Assembly: GCA_021847165.1 (NCBI GenBank)
Contig: JAJZUH010000015.1
Span: 1-21,059, forward strand
Source of the DNA: Pseudomonadota bacterium
GTDB lineage: Bacteria; Pseudomonadota; Gammaproteobacteria; Burkholderiales; Gallionellaceae
DNA: 21,059 bases
Reading direction: 5' to 3'
Shown: positions 1 through 7,898 of the stretch, piece by piece
Layout of the letters: each line of letters begins with the position of its first letter
Position numbering within the stretch: the first letter of the stretch is position 1
Made by a program: the position numbers and the translations under genes
The notes under the pieces: generated by a model
What the model saw: only the letters and a program-made list of their open reading frames with translations
What the model was told of the DNA's origin: nothing
Databases searched by the model: none

Positions 1-166
1 GGGCTCACCGGTAGGCAGCCCGGCCACGATCTCCAGGATGCTGGATTTCGCCAACCGCCATCGCATCAGGCCGCAGATCGAAAAATTCCGCTTCGCGGAC
101 ATCAATCAGGCCATCGCAAGAGTCCGCAGCGGGCAAGCCCGTTACCGGGTGGTGCTCTGCCGGTAA
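1..166 (+). CDS. C-terminal end of a zinc-dependent alcohol dehydrogenase (partial)
   Basis: The window opens inside a reading frame (codons from position 2) that ends at TAA 164-166 and gives 54 residues. The text includes LDFANRHRIRPQIEKF, then ADINQAIARVRSGQARYRVV and a terminal LCR. This is the typical tail of medium-chain NAD(P)-dependent alcohol dehydrogenases of the YahK/cinnamyl-alcohol-dehydrogenase type, where the segment before the end reads roughly 'ADINeAierlrsGkaRYRvVl'. Family members oxidise alcohols or reduce aldehydes in the cytosol using a catalytic zinc. The zinc ligands and Rossmann fold lie upstream of the window, so substrate class cannot be judged. Family assignment is fairly secure; the exact enzyme is not. 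Confidence 0.8.
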   Translation, partial: GSPVGSPATISRMLDFANRHRIRPQIEKFRFADINQAIARVRSGQARYRVVLCR

Positions 167-471
167 GGCTCGCCCCCGACAAGCGCCCGGAAGAAGTCCT
201 GCACTACCGTGCCCGTGCAGAATGGCGGGTGCATGAACGCAGCAAGAATCGGGTAGCGGCGCTGGCCCGGCCTTTGGATAATGCGGCCGAACCCGCCACC
301 GGAGAATGCATGAACACGCCAGCCCCGTTCCACCCCGCCTTCATGACGGCCGACTTTGGGAACGCCTCGCGGCCCTGCCCGTACCGGACGTTCTCCCGCA
401 GCCCGAAGCGCATGTCCGGCTGCCGATATGCATCGTTGCCGGATCACCACTGATGACGAAGGCCCTATTCG
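167..471. other. 305-bp gap with no gene I can support
   Basis: The gap lies between the dehydrogenase stop and the Ada-like start. It is GC-rich and several frames stay open by chance: a 74-codon frame on + (229-453) and a 69-codon frame on - (204-413). Neither has a clear Shine-Dalgarno, a recognisable domain or hydrophobic segment, and both are rich in Arg, Ala, Pro and Ser as expected from GC-rich non-coding DNA. I saw no strong promoter or terminator. The promoter of the downstream ada-like gene should lie here. Confidence 0.5.
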
Positions 472-1335
472 ATGCCTGACACCACTCTCAATGAACGGCG
501 CAGTCAGTACGACATCGTGTCCCATGCCATCGCTTACCTGCGCGCTAACGCACTCGCACAACCTTCGCTCAAGGAACTTGCCGGGCACGTCGGCATCAGC
601 GAATTCCACCTGCAGCGCATCTTCACGGAATGGGCCGGCGTTTCTCCCAAGCGTTTCCTGCAGTACGTGACGAAAGAACATGCCCGGCAGGCACTCAGGA
701 ACTCGGCCGACGTACTGACGGCCGCGCTCGATTCGGGCCTGTCTGGCTGCGGGCGTTTGCATGACCTGATGGTGAGCTGCGAGGCAATGACGCCGGGCGA
801 AATCAGGAAGCTGGGAGAGGGGCTGGAGATCCGGTTCGGCATCGCCCCCACCCCGTTCGGCGATGCCTTCATCGGCTGGACGTCCCGGGGCATCTGCCAC
901 TTCGAATTCCGCGATGGGGAATGCGCTGCCACGGCGTCCGCATTGCAGGCCCAATGGCCCAGAGCGGCATTGCTTGCCGATCCCGCCGGCGCAGCCGCCC
1001 TTGCAGCAAGGATATTCGCCGCAGCACCCGGACATGGACAATTACGCCTGGTGTTACGAGGCACCAATTTCCAGATCAAGGTATGGGAGGCCCTGCTGCG
1101 TGTCGCGCCCGGACAAGTCGTGTCATATGGCCATCTGGCAGGAATGGCCGGGTGTCCGCAAGCCGCCCGCGCAGTGGGCTCCGCCCTCGCAGCAAACACG
1201 ATAGGCTACCTGATCCCCTGCCACCGCGTGATCAGGGAGAGCGGGGAGATCAGTAATTACCGGTGGGGAGCCACGCGCAAGGTCGCCCTGCTTGCATGGG
1301 AAGCCGGGCGTGCGGGTAACCGCAAACAGCCGTAG
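472..1335 (+). CDS. AraC-type HTH / O6-methylguanine-DNA methyltransferase fusion (Ada-like)
   Basis: This 287-residue protein repairs O6-alkylguanine by transferring the alkyl group to its own cysteine and probably also binds DNA as a regulator. Residues about 15-110 form an AraC-family helix-turn-helix pair (SLKELAGHVGISEFHLQRIF, then a second HTH with GVSPKRFLQY). Residues about 115-190 resemble the ribonuclease-like N-subdomain of the methyltransferase. Residues 195-280 are the catalytic domain with the diagnostic PCHRVI motif; the acceptor is Cys250. Compared with E. coli Ada (about 354 residues) it lacks the N-terminal zinc domain that senses methylphosphotriesters, so its induction logic must differ. 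The start is the ATG at 472; no strong Shine-Dalgarno is visible. It stands alone between the dehydrogenase and the phosphorylase. Confidence 0.9.
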   Translation: MPDTTLNERRSQYDIVSHAIAYLRANALAQPSLKELAGHVGISEFHLQRIFTEWAGVSPKRFLQYVTKEHARQALRNSADVLTAALDSGLSGCGRLHDLMVSCEAMTPGEIRKLGEGLEIRFGIAPTPFGDAFIGWTSRGICHFEFRDGECAATASALQAQWPRAALLADPAGAAALAARIFAAAPGHGQLRLVLRGTNFQIKVWEALLRVAPGQVVSYGHLAGMAGCPQAARAVGSALAANTIGYLIPCHRVIRESGEISNYRWGATRKVALLAWEAGRAGNRKQP

Positions 1336-1428
1336 GCAGGCCACGGGTATTACAGGCAGTCGCCCGGCAGGGAATCCGGCCGGCAACGTTCGCGGCACAG
1401 ACGCACCGCAACCGTGTGCATCCGCGCG

Positions 1429-1457
1429 TACTCCGCACAGCGCAGCCGTGCTATCCT
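1429..1457 (+). promoter_or_regulatory. Candidate sigma70-type promoter for the glycogen phosphorylase gene
   Basis: An extended -10 element, TGCTATCCT, ends at 1457 (hexamer 1452-1457). It is 17 nt downstream of a weak -35-like TACTCC (1429-1434). The start codon follows about 46 nt later. The extended TG supports the call but the -35 is poor. Confidence 0.35.
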
Positions 1458-1503
1458 GCTTGCGACCGCATCGAGCGTAACTCGAACAAAAGGGTTGGCT
1501 GCC

Positions 1504-4017
1504 ATGCATATCACCCACTATCTTCCTCGCACGCTCCCCGAGCCGCTGACAGGGCTGACCACTCTCGCACTCGACCTGCGCTGGAGCTGGCATCACAGCA
1601 CCGACACCTTGTGGCAAGCCGTCGATCCCGAACTCTGGGAAGAGACCCGGAATCCGTGGCTGATACTCGAAAATATTTCCGACCGGCGGCTGGAAGAACT
1701 GGCAGCGGATGCCGGCTTCGTCGAAACGCTGCAGCACCAGCTGGAAGCACGGGAAAAACACTTCAGGAGCGACACCTGGTTCGCTTCGCAGTTCGGACAG
1801 GCATTCAAGGGATACGTGGCCTATTTCAGCATGGAGTTCGGACTCAGCGAATCGCTGCCGATCTACTCGGGCGGACTGGGCATACTGGCAGGCGACCACC
1901 TGAAGACCGCCTGCGATCTGGGCGTGCCCCTGATCGGTGTCGGCTTGCTGTATCAACAGGGATACTTTCGCCAGGCGCTGGATGCGCAGGGCGAACAGAT
2001 CGAGTTCTATCCCTATAACGCGCCCACCATGCTGCCGGTGACCCCGCTCATGGATGACCGGGGCGAATGGATACGGGTGAGCGTGCAGTTTCCGGGACGG
2101 CAGTTGAGCCTGCGCGTGTGGCACGTCGAGGTCGGCCGGCGTTCGCTGTTCCTGCTCGACAGCAACGATCCGCTGAACTTTCCCGGCGACCGGGGGATCA
2201 CCAGCGAACTCTATGGCGGCGGCCAGGAAATGCGTTTGCAGCAGGAGATCGTGCTCGGCATCGGCGGCTGGCGCCTGCTGGAAAAAATGGGCATCGATTG
2301 CCCGGTGTGCCATCTCAACGAAGGGCATGCGGCCTTCGCCATCCTGGAGCGAGTCAGCAACTTCATGCGCCGCTACGCACAGCCCTTCGAGGTGGCGCTG
2401 CGTGCCACACGCGCAGGCAATCTGTTCACCTCGCATACGCCGGTGGAAACCGGGGCCGACCGGTTCCCTCCCGGCCTCTTCATGCATTACTTCAGGGATT
2501 ACGCGAAACTGCTGGAAATCGATGAGCAGCGGCTGCTGGCACTTGGCCGCGATGGCGTCCGCAACGATGGCGACGAGCCGTTCAACATGGCCTATCTGGC
2601 CTTCCGCGGTGCGGGCGCGGTGAATGGCGTAAGCCGCCTGCACGGCAAAGTGAGCCGGGACATCTTTCAGCCGCTGTTCCCGCGCTGGCCCGCCGCGGAA
2701 GTGCCGGTGGCCCATGTCACCAATGGCGTGCATGTGGCGACATGGGACTCCCGGACCGCGGATGCGCTATGGACCGAGGCTTGCGGCAAGACACGCTGGC
2801 TGGGCACGCTGGAAACCGTCGCAACCGATCTGCGTTGCCTCGACGATCACGCGTTGTGGGATTTTCGCTGCCGCGGACGCCAGGGACTGGTCGATTTCCT
2901 GAGCACCCGCCTGGCGCGGCAGAACAGGTGGCTGAATGCCGCACAGGCACAGGATCAATCGCTGGATCGCGGTTTCCTGACGCTGGGATTCGCGCGCCGG
3001 TTCACCGAATACAAGCGCAACAATCTGCTGCTGCACGACCCCGACCGCCTGACCCGCCTGCTCACCAACCGCGACAGGCCGGTGCAACTCGTCATTGCGG
3101 GCAAGGCCCACCCATACGACGATTTCGGCAAACGCATGATACGCCAGTGGAACGATTACCTGCGCCAGCCCGAACTGCAAGGAAGGGTCATCTTCGTGGA
3201 AGACTATGATCTGGTCATCGCCGCAGAGCTGGTGCGCGGCGTGGATGTCTGGATCAACACGCCACGCCGCCCGTGGGAAGCCAGCGGCACCAGCGGCATG
3301 AAGGTGCTGGCCAACGGCGGACTCAATCTGTCCGAACTGGACGGCTGGTGGGCCGAGGCCTACCAGCCCGAGGTAGGCTGGGCGATAGGCGACAGACAGG
3401 AACACCGCGACATTACCAGGTGGGATGCGGAGGAGGCGGAACAGCTCTACCGCTTGCTGGAAGAAAAGGTCGTCCCCTGCTTCTACCGGCGCGACGAAAA
3501 CGGATTGCCGCACGAGTGGGTGCAACTCATGCGCGAGAGCATGGCGCAACTGACCACCCATTTCTCCAGCAACCGCATGGTGAGGGAATATACGGAACGC
3601 TTCTATGTCCCGCTGGGAACCGCCTACCGGCAGCGCATGGACGACGGATGCAAACTTGCCGCAGAACTCGAAGGTTGGCATGCACACCTGCGGCGGTACT
3701 GGGACAAACTGTATTTCGGCAACGTCGCCGCCGAGAAATGCGACGAAGGCTATTGCTTCCAGGTCCAGGTCTACCTGGACGGCATCCCGGCCGAAGCCGT
3801 GTGCATCGAACTCTATGCCGAGGGCGCGAACGGCGGCGAACCGCTACGCCAGGTGCTGACCCGGACGACGCCGTTGCTCGGCGCAAACAACGGCTATCTG
3901 TACACCGGCACGGTCGGGGACGACCGTCCTGCCGCGGCATACACCCCGCGCATCGTACCGGCGCATGCCGCAGCCACGGTGCCGCTGGAAGCATCCATGA
4001 TCACCTGGTACAGGTGA
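1504..4017 (+). CDS. glgP: Alpha-glucan (glycogen) phosphorylase, short bacterial form
   Basis: The product has 837 residues and releases glucose-1-phosphate from alpha-1,4-glucans using pyridoxal phosphate; it acts in the cytosol. It belongs to glycosyltransferase family 35, in the subgroup of about 850 residues with a DUF3417-type N-terminus (residues 1-110, including the segment with DLRWSWHHSTDTLW). The conserved block SMEFGLSESLPIYSGGLG lies at about 109-126. The PLP site EASGTSGMKVLANGG places the Schiff-base lysine at Lys600. The frame is open from 1414, but the family N-terminus begins at the ATG at 1504 (MHITHYLPRTLP), which I chose. The next gene begins 29 nt downstream behind a good Shine-Dalgarno, suggesting an operon. 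No glgA, glgB, glgC or malQ is in the window. Confidence 0.93.
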   Translation: MHITHYLPRTLPEPLTGLTTLALDLRWSWHHSTDTLWQAVDPELWEETRNPWLILENISDRRLEELAADAGFVETLQHQLEAREKHFRSDTWFASQFGQAFKGYVAYFSMEFGLSESLPIYSGGLGILAGDHLKTACDLGVPLIGVGLLYQQGYFRQALDAQGEQIEFYPYNAPTMLPVTPLMDDRGEWIRVSVQFPGRQLSLRVWHVEVGRRSLFLLDSNDPLNFPGDRGITSELYGGGQEMRLQQEIVLGIGGWRLLEKMGIDCPVCHLNEGHAAFAILERVSNFMRRYAQPFEVALRATRAGNLFTSHTPVETGADRFPPGLFMHYFRDYAKLLEIDEQRLLALGRDGVRNDGDEPFNMAYLAFRGAGAVNGVSRLHGKVSRDIFQPLFPRWPAAEVPVAHVTNGVHVATWDSRTADALWTEACGKTRWLGTLETVATDLRCLDDHALWDFRCRGRQGLVDFLSTRLARQNRWLNAAQAQDQSLDRGFLTLGFARRFTEYKRNNLLLHDPDRLTRLLTNRDRPVQLVIAGKAHPYDDFGKRMIRQWNDYLRQPELQGRVIFVEDYDLVIAAELVRGVDVWINTPRRPWEASGTSGMKVLANGGLNLSELDGWWAEAYQPEVGWAIGDRQEHRDITRWDAEEAEQLYRLLEEKVVPCFYRRDENGLPHEWVQLMRESMAQLTTHFSSNRMVREYTERFYVPLGTAYRQRMDDGCKLAAELEGWHAHLRRYWDKLYFGNVAAEKCDEGYCFQVQVYLDGIPAEAVCIELYAEGANGGEPLRQVLTRTTPLLGANNGYLYTGTVGDDRPAAAYTPRIVPAHAAATVPLEASMITWYR

Positions 4018-4046
4018 CAGCCGTCTTGCCACACGAGGAGACACGC

Positions 4047-5555
4047 ATGTCGCACGCGCCCAATATGCTCAGTCTGTCCAGGGCTGCACGCCTGGCAGGG
4101 GTGGACCGAATCGATCTGCAGAGGAAAATCCAGCAAGGTGCACTGCAGGCCTTCGACGGCATGGTGAACATCGCAGACCTGGTGCAGGCCTATCCCGATG
4201 TGCAGCTGGAAGACAATACCGAATACAACCGCCTGCTGCAGATCAAGGAAAAAGCGTTCGGCAAGCGCGTGCTGGAACGGGTCATGCCCAGCGCCGAGAT
4301 GCTGGCTGCTCGCGTCGCCGAACTCGGCAAAGAGCTGGCGCAGAATCAGGCACAGGCGACACAATTCAGACGCATACTGGAACAATTAAGCGACAGATTG
4401 AACGCTGTTCGCAGGGAAGCCGAAGGCGGCATGCAAGCCGCCCTGGGCGATCTGCAATCCTGGCTTGAAACGGAGGTAACAACCGCCATGGCATCCGAAC
4501 CCATCAACCCGCTGACCGTGCGCGACCACCTGCTGCGCGTAATGGCAGCACATGTCACCGTGATGCCCAGCAGGCACGACTTCTTCGTCGACGGAGCGGA
4601 TACGCTGCTGGAAAGCGCATTGCGCGCAGGCGTGCCGCTCGATTACGGCTGCAGCGGCGGCAATTGCGGCTTATGCAAGGCCAGGGTCATCTCCGGCCAG
4701 GTCAAGAAAACCCGCCACCACGATTATGTGCTGACCGAAACGGAGAAGAGCCAGGGCTACGTCCTCATGTGTTCGAACACCGCCGTGACCGATCTGGAGA
4801 TTGCGGCGCATGTTGCGGGCGGCGTGCAGGACATCCCGTTCCAGCAGATCGCGGCCAAGGTCAAATCGATCGTGTCGATCAGCCCCGATATGGCACTGCT
4901 GCACTTGCAGACTCCCCGCACCAGCCGGCTGCGCTTCCTTGCCGGCCAGTATGTCACGCTTCAGCTCGGCCAATCGCTGACTGCGCAACTGCCCATTGCC
5001 AGCTGCCCCTGCGACGAACGCAACATCCTGTTCCATGTCCGCCGCATGCACGGAAACCTCTTCTCCGATTATGTCTTCGACCGCCTGGGCAACAATGAAA
5101 CGGTCGACATCGAAGGCCCGGCTGGCGAATTCGTGCTGCAGGAACAGACTCGTCGCCCGCTTTATTTCCTGGCCTTCAACCACGGCTTCGCCCCCATCAA
5201 GAGCCTGATCGAACATGCCATGTCGCTCAGCCAGCCCGCACCGATCCACTTGTTCTGGATCGGTTCGCGCGACAGCGATATCTACCTGCCCAACATTCCG
5301 CGCGCATGGTCGGATGCACTGGACAATTTCCACTATGCCGCGCTGACTGCCGGATTCGATCTGTCGCACCTGACCGCGCTACGGGAAGCATCGCTGCACG
5401 CCCTGCTGGAAGGGATACTGCACCAGCATCCCGAATTGACGGAGGGTGATGTCTACATTGCGGGGCCGGAATCCGCCGGCAGCCTCGCCGAACAGTTCTT
5501 CCTCGACGCCGGGCTGCCGAGGACGCGGGTGTTCATGACACATCGCAACCTTTGA
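4047..5555 (+). CDS. HTH-like / 2Fe-2S ferredoxin / FNR-like reductase fusion protein
   Basis: This 502-residue protein starts at ATG 4047 behind the Shine-Dalgarno CGAGGAG (4034-4040). Residues 7-55 look like a MerR/excisionase-type HTH (SLSRAARLAGVDRIDLQRKI). Residues about 58-150 are helical and probably coiled coil. Residues about 170-255 are a plant-type 2Fe-2S domain with Cys202, Cys207, Cys210 and Cys242. Residues about 265-500 resemble the FAD- and NAD-binding modules of the ferredoxin-NADP reductase superfamily (phenol hydroxylase or CDP-6-deoxyglucoseen reductase type), including GFAPIKSLIEH at about 380-390. The usual FAD motif RxYS is replaced by QLPIAS (about 314-319), and the glycine-rich nucleotide loop is poor, so flavin or NAD binding may be weakened. 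Electron transfer is likely; the partner is unknown. It is probably co-transcribed with glgP. Confidence 0.8.
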   Translation: MSHAPNMLSLSRAARLAGVDRIDLQRKIQQGALQAFDGMVNIADLVQAYPDVQLEDNTEYNRLLQIKEKAFGKRVLERVMPSAEMLAARVAELGKELAQNQAQATQFRRILEQLSDRLNAVRREAEGGMQAALGDLQSWLETEVTTAMASEPINPLTVRDHLLRVMAAHVTVMPSRHDFFVDGADTLLESALRAGVPLDYGCSGGNCGLCKARVISGQVKKTRHHDYVLTETEKSQGYVLMCSNTAVTDLEIAAHVAGGVQDIPFQQIAAKVKSIVSISPDMALLHLQTPRTSRLRFLAGQYVTLQLGQSLTAQLPIASCPCDERNILFHVRRMHGNLFSDYVFDRLGNNETVDIEGPAGEFVLQEQTRRPLYFLAFNHGFAPIKSLIEHAMSLSQPAPIHLFWIGSRDSDIYLPNIPRAWSDALDNFHYAALTAGFDLSHLTALREASLHALLEGILHQHPELTEGDVYIAGPESAGSLAEQFFLDAGLPRTRVFMTHRNL

Positions 5556-5613
5556 CGGCCGGCACCAGCGGCATCCGAACCTGCCTGCCGTTCCCCCACG
5601 GCGACCGGCATGA

Positions 5614-5674
5614 CGGCAGCCTCCTGCCGCCCCGTGCTTCCCCCTGGCTGGATACGACTAGCCGGCGCCAGCCA
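5614..5674 (+). terminator. Two GC-rich hairpins after the ferredoxin-reductase gene (possible terminator)
   Basis: CGGCAG (5614-5619) pairs with CTGCCG (5624-5629) around a 4-nt loop. TGGCTGG (5645-5651) pairs with CCAGCCA (5668-5674) around a 16-nt loop. Neither is followed by a T-run, so an intrinsic terminator is uncertain; a Rho-dependent end or 3' stabiliser is equally possible. The stretch 5680-5836 is AT-richer, and I see no clear gene in it. Confidence 0.3.
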
Positions 5675-5836
5675 TGCGCATGCCAGCCAAAATGAAATTT
5701 TATTAATGCAATCCGCTTCCGCAGTCTGCTTAAATGACATCGCTCACGAGGTGTCGCGACCGGGAATGCCTCAGTATCCACATTCGCTGTTCTGCGATAC
5801 CGGAACAACTCTCTGTATCTTGAAAGGATCGACATC

Positions 5837-5911
5837 ATGAGGATCTGCCGCCACGGAACAGATTCACTGGACGCACACCACCGGTGCAAATCCGGCACAG
5901 CCTGGAGGTGA
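5837..5911 (+). CDS. 24-codon upstream ORF (possible leader peptide)
   Basis: ATG 5837 opens a short frame that stops at TGA 5909-5911. The stop lies inside the Shine-Dalgarno GGAGGTG (5904-5910) of the next gene. A possible Shine-Dalgarno AAAGGA sits at about 5823-5828. The peptide (MRICRHGTDSLDAHHRCKSG then TAWR) is short and polar with two Cys and three His; it does not look like a signal peptide. The frame is the same as that of the next gene, from which it is separated by the stop plus one codon. Translation here would necessarily affect access to the downstream ribosome-binding site. Whether it is translated is unknown. Confidence 0.3.
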   Translation: MRICRHGTDSLDAHHRCKSGTAWR

Positions 5912-5914
5912 CTC

Positions 5915-6205
5915 ATGTCAAGACTGGCAATTTCATTGGAAGCGGCGCGGATCATCGCCCTGACGGCCGTCATCGGTTTTGTCGACGGCAATTTCAGAAG
6001 CGAGGATGCGATTGCCTTCAGGAACAGCAACGTTCTCGTGGCCACCCGGGAACACCGGGCATCCGGCGTAGCCGCCGGGGGCAGCGAGCCTGCGGCGGCG
6101 GGAAATGCTGCCTATCTGATCGAGATCAGCCGCGGCGGCGACACCAGGCTGGTGCTGGTCGATTCGGCAACCGGGCGGGTGCTGCAGGCAAGAGCGGATA
6201 CCTGA
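5915..6205 (+). CDS. Small PepSY-like domain protein
   Basis: This 96-residue protein has a strong Shine-Dalgarno (GGAGGTG, 5904-5910) ahead of ATG 5915. It reads like one PepSY domain: a helix near the N-terminus (ISLEAARIIALTAVIGFVDG, residues 6-25), a variable middle rich in Gly and Ala (about 50-65), and the C-terminal beta pair AAYLIEISRGG followed by LVLVDSATGRVLQ. PepSY domains usually sit in the periplasm and inhibit or chaperone partners. Here no signal peptide precedes the domain, which is unusual. It is followed 23 nt later by an outer membrane protein gene, so the two are probably co-transcribed. Family match is by motif only and is moderately secure. Confidence 0.6.
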   Translation: MSRLAISLEAARIIALTAVIGFVDGNFRSEDAIAFRNSNVLVATREHRASGVAAGGSEPAAAGNAAYLIEISRGGDTRLVLVDSATGRVLQARADT

Positions 6206-6228
6206 TTGCGATGCCGAAGAATGCCGCC

Positions 6229-6858
6229 ATGAAAAGACTTGCCGCCCTCCCTTTGCTGTCCGCACTTACCCTCTGCCCCGCGATGGCAGACGAGTTCGAC
6301 GGTTATCCGGATGCAACCGACAATGCCGGGAAATACTATTTCGCCGTCGACCTGGCTTCCGCCACCTATGGCGGCTCGGTTTATCCCAGCACCTCTGGAT
6401 TGCGCCTTGCCGGAGGCTACAATTTCACCTCGATGTTCTCGGTCGAGGCCGGCTATGCAATGCTGTCGAGTTCCAGCGACAACTGCGCGTATGGTTGCGG
6501 CTATTACGGCGGCTACGGATATTATGGCTACGGTTATCCGGTGCCGCTGGCTTCCTACTCTTTCAATTCGTCGTCTTTGCAGGTCGCCGGCATCGTCAAC
6601 TTCCCGCTCAGCGATGCCTTCTCCCTCTCCGGCAAGCTGGGGTACGCCTACAACTCCATGAGCTATGAATCCACCGACAGCAACGGGAACAGCATGCCGA
6701 CGATCAGCGGTTCACAATCCAACCGGCTGTATGGCATCGGTGCTCAATACGGTCTGGGGGGCGGCATCGTTTTCAGGGCGCAGTACGAGGACCTGGGCAA
6801 GCTGCTGCCCGGTATCGGCATGCGCATGATGTCGATCGGCGCGGTCTTCAACTTCTGA
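6229..6858 (+). CDS. Outer membrane beta-barrel protein (OmpA/OMP_b-brl type)
   Basis: This 209-residue protein has a clear Sec signal peptide (MKRLAALPLLSALTLCPAMA, cleavage before DEF at about residue 20). The rest alternates in amphipathic strands typical of an 8-stranded barrel. It ends in a C-terminal phenylalanine (GAVFNF), the usual BAM-recognition end. A surface loop at about 85-105 is very rich in Tyr and Gly, with two Cys (CAYGCGYYGGYG). An in-frame ATG at 6211 would add MPKNAA ahead of the signal; I chose 6229 because it gives a standard signal peptide, with a weak purine stretch (GAAGA) upstream. The cargo or function of the barrel cannot be told from sequence. It converges on the exporter gene ending at 6910. 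Confidence 0.8.
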   Translation: MKRLAALPLLSALTLCPAMADEFDGYPDATDNAGKYYFAVDLASATYGGSVYPSTSGLRLAGGYNFTSMFSVEAGYAMLSSSSDNCAYGCGYYGGYGYYGYGYPVPLASYSFNSSSLQVAGIVNFPLSDAFSLSGKLGYAYNSMSYESTDSNGNSMPTISGSQSNRLYGIGAQYGLGGGIVFRAQYEDLGKLLPGIGMRMMSIGAVFNF

Positions 6859-6909
6859 AACCGCCTGCTCATCGCCAGTATGCAGTTGCTTCCGCGCGCG
6901 TCCACCACC

Positions 6910-7800
6910 CTAAGTCGTCGCCAGGCGCCGCGATGGAAACATCGATATGCTCACGCCGCCCAGCACGAGCAGACCGCCGAGCAATTGCGCCGACGTCGGC
7001 AGCGTGCCGAGGAAAGTGCCGACCAGCATGGCGAACACCGGAACGAGATTGATGAAGATGGCAGTGCGCGCCGCTCCGAGGCGTGCAATGCCGGCCCCCC
7101 AGAACAGATAGGCCAGTACCGTGCCGCCACCGACCATGATGGCCATCGCAATGACCGCCTTGCCATCGAGCGGACTCAGGTGGGTCCCGCTATCGAGTGC
7201 GGCAAAAACCAGCAGGATGGCGCCGGCTGCCATCACCCAGCTGGTGTGTGCGATGGGGGAGCCTGGCGGCATATAGCGGCGCACGAGCACGTTGTACATC
7301 GCCCAGGACAGGTCGGCGCCCAGCATCAGCAGGTCGCCCTGCGCGAAACTCAACGATTGCAGCTTGTGCATGTCGCCCTGGGAGATGACCACCGCCACAC
7401 CGATCAGCGCGAGGGGTAATGCGACCAGGTGCCTGGTCGCCAGTCGCTCGCCCAGGAACGCAACCGCCAGCAAAGCGGTGAGCAACGGATTGGTCGCCAT
7501 AATGAGAGAAGCGCTGTTGGCCGAGGTGGTGCGCAGCGCGTAAAAGAAGAACAGGTTGAACCCGCAGATCCCCACCGCCCCCAGCAGCAGGTATATCCCG
7601 GCATGCCGTTTCAGCGGGGCCAGCAGTGCTTCGCGGCGCACGCCGGCGATACCGAACATCAGCGCCGCCGCCAGCACGAAGCGCGTGGCAGCAGCCCACA
7701 GCGGCGGCAGATCGGCCAGGATGGGCGCAGCCAGCACGAAATTGGCGCCCCAGAAAAATGCGGAAGCGATCACCAGCAGATAGACAGTAGAGATTCTCAT
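6910..7800 (-). CDS. EamA-family (DMT superfamily) inner membrane transporter
   Basis: The product has 296 residues and about ten hydrophobic helices in two repeated EamA halves (roughly 5-140 and 150-285). Typical motifs are FFWGANFVLAAP near the N-terminus, ALRTTSANSASLIMATNPLL in the first half, and AYLFWGAGIARLGAARTAIF in the second. The family exports or exchanges small metabolites such as amino acids and metabolic by-products; the substrate is unknown. The frame extends 11 codons further upstream, but ATG 7800 (MRISTVYLLV) gives the usual N-terminus and has GGAAA 8-10 nt ahead on the minus strand. It is divergent from a LysR-type gene 98 bp away, which is the likely regulator. Confidence 0.9.
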   Translation of the reverse strand: MRISTVYLLVIASAFFWGANFVLAAPILADLPPLWAAATRFVLAAALMFGIAGVRREALLAPLKRHAGIYLLLGAVGICGFNLFFFYALRTTSANSASLIMATNPLLTALLAVAFLGERLATRHLVALPLALIGVAVVISQGDMHKLQSLSFAQGDLLMLGADLSWAMYNVLVRRYMPPGSPIAHTSWVMAAGAILLVFAALDSGTHLSPLDGKAVIAMAIMVGGGTVLAYLFWGAGIARLGAARTAIFINLVPVFAMLVGTFLGTLPTSAQLLGGLLVLGGVSISMFPSRRLATT

Positions 7801-7834
7801 GAATGTTTCCAGTAAGATTAATTGGGACGGCACG

Positions 7835-7863
7835 ACTCTAACGGCTGGAACAAGGTGTCACAA
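7835..7863 (-). promoter_or_regulatory. Candidate promoter for the EamA transporter gene
   Basis: On the minus strand, TTGTGA (7858-7863) and TAGAGT (7835-7840) are separated by 17 nt and resemble sigma70 -35 and -10 boxes (each 4 of 6). The site lies in the 98-bp divergent gap where the LysR-type regulator would be expected to bind. I did not find a convincing T-N11-A operator. Confidence 0.4.
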
Positions 7864-7898
7864 GCTAGACTTTTTTGAGATCACATTAAGGAAAACTA

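Noticed and set aside
229..453. A 74-codon + frame in the gap before the ada-like gene.
   Set aside because: No Shine-Dalgarno, no domain, and comparable frames exist on the other strand; it is kept only as part of the unexplained gap.
142..1041. A 299-codon minus-strand frame across the gap and the ada-like gene.
   Set aside because: Most of it is antisense to the methyltransferase; the rest is low-information Arg/Gly/Pro-rich sequence.
1123..2733. A 536-codon minus-strand frame opposite glgP and the end of the ada-like gene.
   Set aside because: It is fully covered by genes with clear families on the other strand and shows no domain or ribosome-binding site.
5875..5905. A stretch resembling part of a cobalamin riboswitch (CCGGTGCAAATCCGGCAC).
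   Set aside because: Only the GGTGnAAnTCC-like core fits; the GGGAA segment, the rest of the core and the B12 box are absent, and the downstream genes are not cobalamin-related.
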